Assembly (NCBI RefSeq): GCF_016213215.1
Contig: NZ_JACRAW010000069.1
Location: 1 to 47,858 of the forward strand
Direction of reading: 5' to 3'
DNA length: 47,858 bases
Origin: Bradyrhizobium sp.
GTDB lineage: Bacteria; Pseudomonadota; Alphaproteobacteria; Rhizobiales; Xanthobacteraceae
Shown here: positions 31,936 to 40,229 of the stretch, in pieces
How positions within the stretch are numbered: position 1 is the stretch's first letter
Layout of the letters: every line of letters starts with the position of its first letter
Position numbers and translations under genes: made by a program
Notes under the pieces: model-generated
The model's database searches: none
The model's input: only the letters and a program-made list of their open reading frames with translations
Told to the model about the DNA's origin: nothing

Positions 31936-32052
31936 TAACGAGCTTTGCGCCTTCACTTAACCGAAGGAGGCTCGCGGCGCGATCGGGTTGGCTCCACCAC
32001 TTGCGCAGCGAGTTTGGTTTCAAAGATCTGAGGATCAGACGGAGTTTGCTGC

Positions 32053-33255
32053 ATGGCGGTTCCGCGTTTTCGCGCCTATCAGGGCTGGCCGCTGTTTGCC
32101 AACAGCTTCCGCCCCTTCTTCCTGCTCGGTTCGATCCAGGCTGCGCTCGCCATCATGGTGTGGCTGCCGGTCTTTCACGGCGAACTCTCCCTGACCTCGG
32201 CGTTCGCGCCCCGCGACTGGCACGTGCACGAGATGCTGTACGGCTTTTTGCCGGCGGTGATCACCGGTTTCCTGTTCACCGCGATCCCGAACTGGACGGG
32301 AAGGCTGCCGATCCAGGGTACGCCGCTCATGCTGCTCGTCCTCGCCTGGCTTGCGGGACGCCTGGCGGTGACCTTGTCGGCCGAAACCGGCTGGGCCTTT
32401 GCGCTGGTTGTCGATGCGAGCTTTCTGACGCTGGTTGCCGCTGCCGCGGCGCGCGAGATCCTGGCCGGGCGCAATTGGCGCAATCTGCCTGTCGTCGGGC
32501 TAATTCTGCTGCTGCTCGCCGGCAACATCACCTTTCACCTGGAGGCGCATGTCAACGGCGCCGCCGATTATGCCATCCGCATCGGCATCGGCGTGGTGGT
32601 GCTGCTGATCTCGCTGATCGGTGGCCGCATCATCCCGAGCTTCACCCGCAACTGGCTGGTGCGGGAAAATCCCGGCCGGCTGCCGGTGCCGTTCGGCCGC
32701 TTCGACATGGTCGTGATCGGCGTCACGGCGCTGGCGCTTGTGTGCTGGATTGTTGGCCCCTCGAGCGAGATCACCGGCGCGCTCATGGCGGTTGCCGGCG
32801 TGCTGCACCTGGCGCGGCTTTCGCGCTGGGCCGGGGACCGCACCTTGCGCGAGCGGCTGCTCGTGATCCTGCATGTCGGCTACGCCTTCGTGCCGTTCGG
32901 CTTCCTGTTGCATGCCGCCGCGGCCTTTACCTCGCTGCCATCGAGCGGGGGCATTCACGCCTGGATGGCGGGCGCAGCCGGCACCATGACGCTCGCGGTG
33001 ATGACGCGTGCGAGCCTCGGACACACCGGCCAGGCGCTGACCGCCTCGCCTGCGACCCAGGGAATCTATGCCGCGGTCATCGTTGCGGCGCTGGCGCGCA
33101 TCTGCGCCGTGGTGCTGCCCGCGCACAGTGACGTCCTGCTGCACATCGCGGCGTTCGGCTGGGCGGTCGCCTTCTTCGGCTTTGCAGTCGCATTCGGCCC
33201 GCTGCTCGTCGGCAGCCGCCGCCGCGCGCTGGCGATACGGCGGGCCGCGGCCTGA
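32053..33255 (+). CDS. nnrS: NnrS heme-copper membrane protein
   Basis: A 400-residue protein with about 12 membrane helices and the NnrS signature (FRPFFLLGSIQAAL, then HGELS and the DWHVHEMLYGF motif with conserved His residues, and HVGYAFVPFGFLLHA). NnrS proteins carry heme and copper and protect cells from nitric-oxide stress, often under NnrR control. ATG 32053 follows GGAG. It is divergent from the Crp/Fnr gene. Confidence 0.93.
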   Translation: MAVPRFRAYQGWPLFANSFRPFFLLGSIQAALAIMVWLPVFHGELSLTSAFAPRDWHVHEMLYGFLPAVITGFLFTAIPNWTGRLPIQGTPLMLLVLAWLAGRLAVTLSAETGWAFALVVDASFLTLVAAAAAREILAGRNWRNLPVVGLILLLLAGNITFHLEAHVNGAADYAIRIGIGVVVLLISLIGGRIIPSFTRNWLVRENPGRLPVPFGRFDMVVIGVTALALVCWIVGPSSEITGALMAVAGVLHLARLSRWAGDRTLRERLLVILHVGYAFVPFGFLLHAAAAFTSLPSSGGIHAWMAGAAGTMTLAVMTRASLGHTGQALTASPATQGIYAAVIVAALARICAVVLPAHSDVLLHIAAFGWAVAFFGFAVAFGPLLVGSRRRALAIRRAAA

Positions 33256-33270
33256 GCAGGAACGTGAAAC

Positions 33271-33288
33271 GCGATTTGATCCAATCGC
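33271..33288. terminator. Hairpin between convergent nnrS and kinase genes
   Basis: GCGATT (33271-33276) and AATCGC (33283-33288) flank a 6-base loop between the converging stops. The stem is modest and no T-run follows, so it is a weak candidate. Confidence 0.35.
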
Positions 33289-33291
33289 GCT

Positions 33292-36200
33292 TCAGGCCCG
33301 CGCCAGCGTCGGCGAAAACACCACCTCGATCAGCGTGCCCGAATTCGGCACGCTCTTGATGCCGAACTGGGCGCGGTTGGCCTCGGTCAGCGCCTTGGTC
33401 AGCGAAAGGCTGAACCCCGTGCTGTCGGAAGCCTGGTCCGGCGGCGGCAGCGTGCGGAATGGGTCCATCGCGGCGGCGACCTCGGTCTGGCTCAGGCCGT
33501 GACCGGTGTCGCGAACGCGTAAGCTCACCTCGCCGCGGTCGGTGAGCGCGGTGGAGACGATGACCTGGCCGCCCGCGCTCGCAAGGTGGATCGAGTTGCT
33601 GATCAGGTTCATGGTGATCTGGCGCAGCGCGCGGCCGTCCGCCATGACCGGCGGCAGCGTATGCGCAAGCGAGGTGCGGATGATGATGCGCTCGCGGTTG
33701 GCCTGCGGCTGCATCACGGTAACGCAGCGCTCGACGAGATCGTTGAGGTTCTGGTCGGCAAAGACGAGTTCCAGCCTGCCGGTCTCGATCCGCGACAGTT
33801 CGAGCAGGTCGTCGATCACGGATATGACCCGCTGGCCGGAGGCCCGGATGTCCTTCATGTACTCGACATAGCGTTCGTTGCCGAGCGCGCCGAAGCGTTC
33901 GCCGATCATCATCTCCGCAAAGCCGAGGATGGCATTGAGCGGCGTACGCAGCTCGTGGCTGATCCGCGCCAGCATGTCGGCCTTGGCATTTGCCGCGCGT
34001 TCGGTGAGCCGTTCCGCCCGCTTGACTTCATCCTCGCCCTTCCTGCTCTCGGAGAGATCGCGGAACACAGCGAAGAAGTTCGGGCCGTCGGGGCGCGTGC
34101 GTCCCATGGTCATCGACAGCGGAATGATGCCCCCTTTGCGTTCGCGTCCCAGCACTTCGCGGCCGTGCTCGAGCAAGCTTGCGATGTCCTGGGCCTTGAT
34201 GTTCTCGAGATAGTCGCGCACCAGCCGCCGGCTTTCGGGCGCGAACAGGTCCGCAAGGTTGAACCGCACCAGCTCCTCGCCGTCATAGCCGAACAGCGCT
34301 TCGGCGCTGCGGTTACAGGCGTGGATGAGGCCTTGCGCATCGAACATCATGATGCCCTCGGCCGTGGTGTCGAGGATCGCGGCGAGATCTTCGGCATAGG
34401 CGTGACCTGCGACCGGGGTTTCGGCGGGCGGCGGCTCCGGCTCGGCCGCCGTTACGGCGGGTTCGATGGCCGGTGCTGCGGTCGCGCCTTGCGCCGCTGC
34501 GCAGATCAGGGCCAGCGCGGCTTCGTCATCCCAGGAGATGGTGTGCAGGCGCGCCTCGGTGGGAACGGAGGTCGCCTCGCTCGCCCGGCTCGCGGTGATC
34601 GTCACCGGCGTTCCGGCCTCCGAGGTGCTGCTCGCCAGTGAGACGCCGGGCTCGACATAAAGCGCGTCCAGTCCGCCGGCCTCCTCCAGTGCATGCAGGT
34701 CGGCATACCCCATGCGCGACAGGAAAGCGGCATTGGCATAGAGCAGCCGGTCGAGCCGGTAGATCAGGATGCCCGTGGGCAGCAGGTCCAGCAGGGTCCG
34801 GTCGCGCCGGCTGTTGCCGAGCGGCGCCGGCTCCGGCTGCTGCATCCATTCCGGCAACTCGCGTGGCGGTTCGGACGCGGGCGGCGCGGGCTCGGGTGGC
34901 ACCGGCTCTGCCGCAGCTTCCGCCTCGCGCGGAACTGGCTCCGGTTCGATGGGCAAGTCCTGCTCGCGCTCGAGCCGTTGCGACAACTGTCGTGCAAGCT
35001 CATGGAAGGCGTTGTTCTCGACGGGAGTAAGGGTCAGCGATTTCGCCTCGCTCAGCGGGCGAAACGGCACGACGTTCTGGGGCGTTTCCACGTGCTGTTC
35101 CACATCGTTTTGTAATGACTTTGCTTCGGTATCCGGCGTCGGCAATTCGGCGGGGGGTGTCGCATCGCGTGCGCCCGGCGCCCGCGTCTCGGTCGACCCC
35201 GCCGGCTCCTGGACGACGTCGGCCGACAGCGCCCGCGCGATTGTTGCAGGCTCGCTGAACAGTTCGAAGCGCCGCAACGCCTCCAGCCGGTTGAGGCCGT
35301 CGAGATCGCGGCACACGCCGAAGCCCTTGTAGCCAGCGAAATTGCGCATGCGGTCGTAGACCGGAATGCCCGACAGTTCGACGGGCAGGCGCTCCTCGCT
35401 GTCGGCGGGCCAGTGCACTTCGATGTTGGCGAAGGTGTTGCGGGTTGCGAGCGCCTCGGCAACCCGGCCTTGCGGATCGAGATCAAAGCCGGCCGCGATT
35501 TCGTGCCAGGGCCGGAAAAAGCGCGCAGCGGTGCGCGACCCGATCAGGCGCATGAACTCGTCCGAGCCCAGCATGAAATGGCCATCGACGTCCATCTGCC
35601 AGACGAAGCGGAGTGGCCTGAAGCGTGGCGCCGGCGTTTCCTCGAGCGGCTGCGCGACCGGTGCAGCAGAAAGCGGCCGCGGCCTCGGCGGCTGCTCGGG
35701 CTCGGGCGTTTCGCTCCATTCGGCACATTCCTCGACGAGGGCAAACTCCGCGGGCGCTTCTCCCGAGATCGCCGGCTGCTCGTAATCCGGCAGCGCACGG
35801 GTCGGCGTGACCGGCTCGTCCTGTGCAGCCGGCACAACGAGCGGCGCGGCCGGAGTGACATGACAGGCGTCATGTGCGGCTTGTGCTGCGCCCGGAGCGA
35901 TTGTTGCCACCAGGCCGATATCGGGGCCAGTGCCAACGCGCTGCAGTACCATGTGGCCGATGCCGACCGGCAGTTCGACTCTTCCCTGCCTCAACGCGTC
36001 GCTTCGCGCCTGATCCAGGCCCGCTTCCGAAAGATCGCGAAAGCCGAAGAGGGGGCGGGCAGTCTCGCTCGCGCCGATGAACATGCCGTCCTGGGCAAAC
36101 GCTGCCACCGGCACCGAGACGCCCTCGACCAGGCGCTGCAGGCGCTCGACCAGGGGCATGGCGCGACTGCAAGCCTGTGTTGCGGCTACCAGGATGCCCT

Positions 36201-36537
36201 GGCTGCCATCGGGAAATTCAAGCCGCGCGCAGCCGCAGGTCATGAGCGAGCCGAGCGGCGCGCCGAAGCCGCGCAGCCGCTCGAGCCTTAGCGCGCCGTT
36301 CGGCGGCAGCGTTCCGGCGAGCCGGGCGACCTGACGACGATGAGGCTCAGCGGGACCGAAAGTCCTTGCGGCAAGTTCGGTACTGTTGGCGGCGTTGAAA
36401 AACTGGGCGCCCACCGGGTTCGCCCACAATACTCGCATACCGTCAACCGACCAAAGCCAGGCGGGCAGGGGACTTGCTGCGTATACCGCCAGCCGCGGAT
36501 CGGCGACGCCTCGCAACTGGAATTCCGATCCCTTCAT
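33292..36537 (-). CDS. PAS-domain sensor histidine kinase, PdhS/DivJ-PleC type
   Basis: A 1081-residue cytoplasmic-looking kinase with no clear membrane helix. At least three PAS-like domains lie at about 15-110, 300-420 and 720-840, linked by long Pro/Glu/Ala-rich disordered stretches. The DHp domain has phospho-acceptor His861 in RISHELRTPLNAI, with the ILGFAEMM and VEYMKDIRASGQRVISVIDDLLELSRIE features of the DivJ/PleC/PdhS group that acts on the cell-cycle regulator DivK. The ATP-binding domain ends the protein; its G1 box is RVRDTGHGLS. A role in cell-cycle control is inference. Confidence 0.85.
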   Translation of the reverse strand: MKGSEFQLRGVADPRLAVYAASPLPAWLWSVDGMRVLWANPVGAQFFNAANSTELAARTFGPAEPHRRQVARLAGTLPPNGALRLERLRGFGAPLGSLMTCGCARLEFPDGSQGILVAATQACSRAMPLVERLQRLVEGVSVPVAAFAQDGMFIGASETARPLFGFRDLSEAGLDQARSDALRQGRVELPVGIGHMVLQRVGTGPDIGLVATIAPGAAQAAHDACHVTPAAPLVVPAAQDEPVTPTRALPDYEQPAISGEAPAEFALVEECAEWSETPEPEQPPRPRPLSAAPVAQPLEETPAPRFRPLRFVWQMDVDGHFMLGSDEFMRLIGSRTAARFFRPWHEIAAGFDLDPQGRVAEALATRNTFANIEVHWPADSEERLPVELSGIPVYDRMRNFAGYKGFGVCRDLDGLNRLEALRRFELFSEPATIARALSADVVQEPAGSTETRAPGARDATPPAELPTPDTEAKSLQNDVEQHVETPQNVVPFRPLSEAKSLTLTPVENNAFHELARQLSQRLEREQDLPIEPEPVPREAEAAAEPVPPEPAPPASEPPRELPEWMQQPEPAPLGNSRRDRTLLDLLPTGILIYRLDRLLYANAAFLSRMGYADLHALEEAGGLDALYVEPGVSLASSTSEAGTPVTITASRASEATSVPTEARLHTISWDDEAALALICAAAQGATAAPAIEPAVTAAEPEPPPAETPVAGHAYAEDLAAILDTTAEGIMMFDAQGLIHACNRSAEALFGYDGEELVRFNLADLFAPESRRLVRDYLENIKAQDIASLLEHGREVLGRERKGGIIPLSMTMGRTRPDGPNFFAVFRDLSESRKGEDEVKRAERLTERAANAKADMLARISHELRTPLNAILGFAEMMIGERFGALGNERYVEYMKDIRASGQRVISVIDDLLELSRIETGRLELVFADQNLNDLVERCVTVMQPQANRERIIIRTSLAHTLPPVMADGRALRQITMNLISNSIHLASAGGQVIVSTALTDRGEVSLRVRDTGHGLSQTEVAAAMDPFRTLPPPDQASDSTGFSLSLTKALTEANRAQFGIKSVPNSGTLIEVVFSPTLARA

Positions 36538-36563
36538 CCAACCCCGACTTGCCCGTTATCAAC

Positions 36564-36590
36564 TTTGGCGGTCCGAATCGGGCCGCCAAA
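36564..36590. promoter_or_regulatory. Inverted repeat before the PAS kinase
   Basis: TTTGGCGG (36564-36571) and CCGCCAAA (36583-36590) are perfect 8-base arms around an 11-base spacer, 27-53 bases upstream of the kinase start. It could be an operator or a 5' UTR hairpin. Confidence 0.45.
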
Positions 36591-36601
36591 CATGACAGCC
36601 T

Positions 36602-36614
36602 TAACAGACTGTTA
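36602..36614. promoter_or_regulatory. TAACAG palindrome in the kinase-phasin interval
   Basis: TAACAG-A-CTGTTA is a perfect 6-base inverted repeat with a 1-base spacer, 65-77 bases before the kinase start. The core overlaps in sequence with the operator-like site at 6443-6456 but the spacing differs. The rest of 36615-36866 shows no gene. Confidence 0.35.
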
Positions 36615-36866
36615 GTATCGCCTGCGGAGGCGGGCAGGTCCACGGCCCCATCCTGTCCCCACACCGCTTAAGCCGCGATAACCTTAATCCGGCTGAACAC
36701 TCAAGCCCGCGACGGCATAGCATAGCGGGTTGCAAAACACGGTCGGAGGTCCACCATGTCGATTGTGAGGCAGGCGTCATACCACCTGCGTTTGTGGCTG
36801 ATAGTGTTAAGTTCATCCCGGTAAACGACCCCCGGCGGGCCGAGGGAAGACAACAGGAGCAAGACC

Positions 36867-37250
36867 ATGAGCGAAGAAGCGCGCGACCGTTTTGAGATTC
36901 CGAAAGAGCTGCGGTCGATGGCCGAGGCCGGCTTCAACCAGGCGCGCGAAGCCTTTGAGAAATTCCTGGCCGGCGCCCACGCCGCGGCGGGGACCATCGA
37001 GGAGCGCGGTGCGACGGTTCGTGCCAGCGCCAAGGACGTCGGCGCCAAGGCGATCGCCTTCGCCGAAAAGAACGTGCACGCCTCGCTGGACTACGCGCAA
37101 GCACTGGTCCACGCCAAGGATATTTCCGAGGTGATGCGCCTGCACAGCGAGTATGTGCAGGCTCAGATGCGGGCGCTGGCGGCGCAGGCGAGCGAGATCG
37201 GACACGCGGTCGGCAAGGCGGCGATCGACGCCACCAAGCCCAAAAGCTGA
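36867..37250 (+). CDS. Phasin-family protein (first copy)
   Basis: A 127-residue, entirely helical protein with the phasin motif FEIPKELRSMAEAGFNQAREAFEKFL and the EYVQAQMRALAAQASEIG region near the C-terminus. Phasins coat polyhydroxyalkanoate granules and control their number and size. AGGAGCAAGACC precedes the ATG. A second phasin follows 295 bases later, separated by a strong terminator, so the two are separate transcripts. Confidence 0.9.
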   Translation: MSEEARDRFEIPKELRSMAEAGFNQAREAFEKFLAGAHAAAGTIEERGATVRASAKDVGAKAIAFAEKNVHASLDYAQALVHAKDISEVMRLHSEYVQAQMRALAAQASEIGHAVGKAAIDATKPKS

Positions 37251-37331
37251 AAGCCAGCGCTTGAAATTGTAGGTAAGCCGGGAGCCGAAAGCCTACGATT
37301 CGGGACAAAGGCCCTACAACCGAAACGGTAT

Positions 37332-37368
37332 CCGGCCAGGAGCGTCATCCTGACCGGGTCTTTTTTTT
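37332..37368 (+). terminator. Intrinsic terminator after the first phasin gene
   Basis: CCGG-C-CAGGA (37332-37341), loop GCGTCA, TCCTG-A-CCGG (37348-37357), with one central mismatch, then GTC and eight T. This is a convincing rho-independent terminator. Confidence 0.8.
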
Positions 37369-37369
37369 G

Positions 37370-37398
37370 GCAATGCACCTCAGATCACATTGCATTGC
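37370..37398. promoter_or_regulatory. Inverted TGCA-core repeat before the second phasin
   Basis: GCAATGCA (37370-37377) and TGCATTGC (37391-37398) form a perfect 8-base inverted repeat with a 13-base spacer, about 150 bases before the phasin start. PhaR repressors of phasin genes bind short repeats with TGC/GCA elements, so this is a candidate PhaR site. Confidence 0.4.
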
Positions 37399-37545
37399 AC
37401 AATATTGACATGATAGTGATATTCAATGTTGGCGCTGGGCGAGGCCACACTCCCTTAAAAGCGTGTTCCAGTTCCGCGCACCCGCTGGTCCCGCGGGCGC
37501 GCAAAGAGGCTTCTCTTCATTCATCACTAGCAGAGGACGACTGAC

Positions 37546-37980
37546 ATGACAGGTGCCACCGATCCTTTCTCCGCCTCGATCATCCCGTTCCAGGTTCCGG
37601 AGCAGATGCGGGCCCTTGCCGAAAAGGGTGTTTCCCAAGCCCGCGACAGCTACGCCAAGTTCAAGGAGGCTGCCGAGACCCACAACGGGACCATGGAGGC
37701 GGTGTTCACCAGCGTCAGCAAGGGCGCCAGCGAATATAGCGCCAAGGTGATGGAGTTCCTGAAGGTGAACACCAGCTCCACGCTGGACTTCGCCCAGGAT
37801 CTGCTCGCAGCCAAGTCGCCGTCGGAGGCGATGGAGCTGTGGACGAGTCAGACGCGCAAGCAGTTCGAGACGCTGTCCGCCCAGGCCAAGGAGCTCGCCG
37901 AGCTGACGCAGCGCGTGGCGACCGAGACGGCCCAGCCGATCAAGGATAGCGCATCCAAGTTCTACAAGCCGGCCGCCTGA
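37546..37980 (+). CDS. Phasin-family protein (second copy)
   Basis: A 144-residue helical protein with the phasin pattern FQVPEQMRALAEKGVSQARDSYAKFK and the C-terminal QTRKQFETLSAQAKELAELTQ helix. It is clearly paralogous to the first phasin but somewhat longer. AGAGGACGACTGAC precedes the ATG. A strong terminator follows. The role is polyhydroxyalkanoate granule coating. Confidence 0.92.
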   Translation: MTGATDPFSASIIPFQVPEQMRALAEKGVSQARDSYAKFKEAAETHNGTMEAVFTSVSKGASEYSAKVMEFLKVNTSSTLDFAQDLLAAKSPSEAMELWTSQTRKQFETLSAQAKELAELTQRVATETAQPIKDSASKFYKPAA

Positions 37981-38007
37981 TTTAAAGTCGGCCAACAAGG
38001 TTGAAAG

Positions 38008-38033
38008 CCCGGGCCGCAAGGTCCGGGTTTTTT
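38008..38033 (+). terminator. Intrinsic terminator after the second phasin gene
   Basis: CCCGGGCC (38008-38015), loop GCAA, GGTCCGGG (38020-38027), one G-T wobble, then six T. Confidence 0.85.
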
Positions 38034-38146
38034 CTTGAATGAGGACGAGCGGCCGGGCGCTCTTCCGGCCTTGCCAAAGCGGGGCGTTGCACCTAGTTTC
38101 CGGCCCATTCAGCCCGCCGGTCCTGCCGAGACGGGCTCTTGCGGAT

Positions 38147-38223
38147 GCAGTTGTAGCTCAGTTGGTTAGAGCGCCTGTCTGTGGAACAGGAGGTCGGTGG
38201 TTCGAGCCCACCCAACTGTACCA
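38147..38223 (+). tRNA. tRNA-His (GTG anticodon), CCA encoded
   Basis: A complete cloverleaf: acceptor GCAGTTG paired with CAACTGT, D arm with AGCTCAG...TAGAGC, anticodon stem CCTGT/ACAGG around CTGTGGA (anticodon GTG), T arm with GGTTCGAGC, then A73 and an encoded CCA. There is no G-1 (the base before is T), the first pair is G1-U72, and the discriminator is A73. This is the known alphaproteobacterial variant of tRNA-His, read by a matching HisRS. Confidence 0.95.
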
Positions 38224-38490
38224 GCCTCTGTCTCCTTCAAAGTCTTCAAGCTCGATCGGTGTCGCGGCCGCCCTCCGGCATTGAACCGTACCGCCGCTGC
38301 TCTTCGCCGGATTGCGGCCGATCCCAATAAGTAGACCTTCCATTCTCCGGAACTCGTGCGGCGAGCCGCGCAGACCTGCGCGCCTTCCATCGGCGACCGA
38401 ACATGGCTGCGCGCACAGGCCGCGCTCGTTCGAGCTTGCCAAGGATCGAACCTGTCCCCAAGATTTCTCAGGACGGATTCGGGGGAAGGA
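38224..38490. other. tRNA-to-gene interval
   Basis: No gene seen. Long minus-strand frames across this area contain no domain and read as shadows. The Cys-rich gene starts at 38491. Confidence 0.4.
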
Positions 38491-38847
38491 ATGAGTGCTT
38501 TTCGGTCGCGGGCGTTCCAGTTTCTCACAATTGCGGCCTTGGCGGGCGCTGGAATGACCTATCCGGGCCTCGCCGGTGCACACACGCCGGAGCAGGAGCA
38601 GGCGTGCTCGGGCGACGCTTTCCGCCTTTGCAGCTCCGACATTCCCGACGTCGATCGCATCACGGCGTGCATGATCCGAAACAAGGCGCAGCTCTCGCCG
38701 GCCTGCCGGGTGTTCTTCAGGGACGGGCCCGAAACGTCGACGCAGGCCGCGGGCAAGCCGATGAACATCAAGCCGGCTTCGGGCGGCACGTCGGCGAGCG
38801 CGAAATCGCGCAAAGCGAAAAAGCCGGCGAAGCCAAACGCGATGTAG
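38491..38847 (+). CDS. Exported cysteine-rich small protein
   Basis: A 118-residue protein with a signal peptide (about 1-30, ending AGA). The mature part has a Cys pattern, EQACSGDAFRLCSSDIPDVDRI then TACMIRNKAQLSPACRVFF, matching the cysteine-rich repeat proteins common in Bradyrhizobium (GDxxRLCxxxxPD, CMxxxxxxLSxxC). The tail is Lys/Ala/Pro-rich and probably disordered. The function is unknown. ATG 38491 has a GGGGAAGGA site. Confidence 0.75.
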   Translation: MSAFRSRAFQFLTIAALAGAGMTYPGLAGAHTPEQEQACSGDAFRLCSSDIPDVDRITACMIRNKAQLSPACRVFFRDGPETSTQAAGKPMNIKPASGGTSASAKSRKAKKPAKPNAM

Positions 38848-39171
38848 CCAGGCGGGCCATTGCGGTCGCTCGCTTCTTGCTCCGGCGTGGGCTCCTTTTG
38901 TTCGCCGCTCGTGTCTGACGACGTCGGACCTGTCAGGAAAGCCGATGCTCGCCGAGGTTGAGTCCGGATTTTCCTGACTCGCTGCTGGTCGAATTGCGTG
39001 CGCCGAAGGCTTTTCGTCTGGTTTGCGACGCACTGCGGCGCTCAAGTGTGACTCAAAAGCCAACACGACTCGTTATTTCGTGTCTTTCAGACAACTGTCG
39101 GTAAATTTTTCTTTTACGAATCACCGTGGTGATTCATTTTTGCGGCCTGGGGTCAATCTGGAGGCAAGGGT
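38848..39171. other. Upstream region of the parA-like gene
   Basis: No gene seen. The segment 39060-39140 is clearly more AT-rich than its surroundings and holds the 39118-39135 palindrome, so it is probably a promoter region. Confidence 0.45.
39118..39135. promoter_or_regulatory. Perfect 8-base inverted repeat with two GANTC sites
   Basis: GAATCACC-GT-GGTGATTC lies 37-54 bases before the parA-like start. Each arm carries a GANTC site (GAATC, GATTC), the target of the cell-cycle methyltransferase CcrM in alphaproteobacteria. It looks like an operator that could be methylation-sensitive. Confidence 0.5.
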
Positions 39172-39849
39172 ATGAATGTTGTTGTTTTCGCATCACGAAA
39201 AGGTGGCTCGGGGAAGAGTACCCTGGCCGCTCATCTCGCTGCACAAATCAAGGCGACAAAGCCGGTTTTGCTCGTCGATGCGGATCCGCAGGGCTCGCTG
39301 ACGCTATGGCATAAGCTGCGCGGCACGAATGAGCCGCCGATCAAGACCGCGGTGAATTCGGTCAGCGGAATCGTTGCCGCTGCCAGGCGCGACGGATTCG
39401 AATGGGTTCTCATCGACACGCCGCCGAACCTGTCGGCCGTGGTCGACGACGCCATCAAGAACGCCACCATGGTCATCATTCCGGCGCGGCCCGGCGTATT
39501 CGACGTCAACGCAGTGCAGGAAACGATTCAGATGTGCCGTGCGGCGCGCAAACCCTACGCGGTGGTGCTCAACGGTGCGCCGGCGCGCAGGGACGATGCC
39601 GAAAGCCCGATCGTGACCATCGCCCGCGAGGCAATGGCGAAATTCCGGGCTCCGGTGTGGGGCGGTCAGATCACCAACCGTTCGGACCTCTTGATGGCGC
39701 TCGGACATGGCGAAGGCGCACGCGAATATTCTGCCGACGGCCGTGCGGCCCAGGAAATCGCAAGGCTGTGGGCTGCGATCGAGCGCTCGGTGAAGGCGAT
39801 CCGCGGCACGGCTTCCGCGAGCGGTGCAATGCACAAACAGGCAGCGTAG
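39172..39849 (+). CDS. Orphan ParA/MinD-like ATPase
   Basis: A 225-residue ATPase with a deviant Walker A motif (KGGSGKST, residues 10-17), a switch-like DADPQGSL, and the DTPP Walker B element (about 83-86). This is the ParA/Soj family, which forms ATP-dependent gradients to position DNA, chemoreceptors or carbon/storage bodies. No parB follows; the nearest phasin genes are 1.2 kb away, so storage-granule positioning is conceivable but unproven. GGAGG lies upstream of the ATG at 39172. Confidence 0.88.
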   Translation: MNVVVFASRKGGSGKSTLAAHLAAQIKATKPVLLVDADPQGSLTLWHKLRGTNEPPIKTAVNSVSGIVAAARRDGFEWVLIDTPPNLSAVVDDAIKNATMVIIPARPGVFDVNAVQETIQMCRAARKPYAVVLNGAPARRDDAESPIVTIAREAMAKFRAPVWGGQITNRSDLLMALGHGEGAREYSADGRAAQEIARLWAAIERSVKAIRGTASASGAMHKQAA

Positions 39850-39872
39850 CTTCCGGAAGAGGGGCCCCCGAC

Positions 39873-39902
39873 AAAAAACGCGCGGCTGCCCGCGCGTTTT
39901 TT
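39873..39902. terminator. Bidirectional intrinsic terminator
   Basis: AAAAAACGCGCGG (39873-39885), loop CTGC, CCGCGCGTTTTTT (39890-39902): a perfect stem with A/T flanks that give a T-run on both strands. It serves the parA-like gene and the convergent small gene. Confidence 0.9.
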
Positions 39903-39938
39903 CGTTTTCCGCCTTCGGTTCTCAGATGGAACCGGCGG

Positions 39939-40070
39939 TCAGGCCACCATCAGGATGTAGAAGATGATGACCGGCGTCAGGGTGAGGATCACCCACCAGA
40001 TGCCGATGGCCCATAGAATGTCCTCGGTGCTAAACGCCCGCTGTTCGCTGACCAAGTGCCTGGTATTCAC
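39939..40070 (-). CDS. 43-residue single-helix membrane protein
   Basis: A short protein starting at GTG 40070 behind a GGGGG site: a charged start (NTRHLVSEQRAFSTEDILW) and one hydrophobic C-terminal helix (about 22-42). The longer frame to 40199 has a leader with no RBS. It is convergent with the parA-like gene and ends at a shared terminator, which supports a real gene. The function is unknown. Confidence 0.55.
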   Translation of the reverse strand: MNTRHLVSEQRAFSTEDILWAIGIWWVILTLTPVIIFYILMVA

Positions 40071-40204
40071 AAACGCCCCCGCGTTTCTTGTTATTTCGCG
40101 GCAATCGTAGGCGATTGCCTTTAAGAACCCGGTCGCGATTTCGCTCACATTTGGCCACAGGCGCTGCTGTCGGATTAACCACGACAGTCGCGCTGCCAAA
40201 CAGC

Positions 40205-40229
40205 ATCCGGGCTTTCGATCAGCCCGGAT
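40205..40229 (-). terminator. Hairpin at the end of the DapA-family gene
   Basis: ATCCGGGCT (40205-40213) and AGCCCGGAT (40221-40229) form a perfect 9-base stem spanning the stop codon. The tail (GCTGTTTGG on the minus strand) is only weakly T-rich. Confidence 0.45.

Noticed and set aside
38158..39066. 302-residue minus-strand frame covering the tRNA and Cys-rich gene
   Set aside because: It runs through the tRNA gene, lacks any domain and opposes an exported protein with a clear signal peptide.
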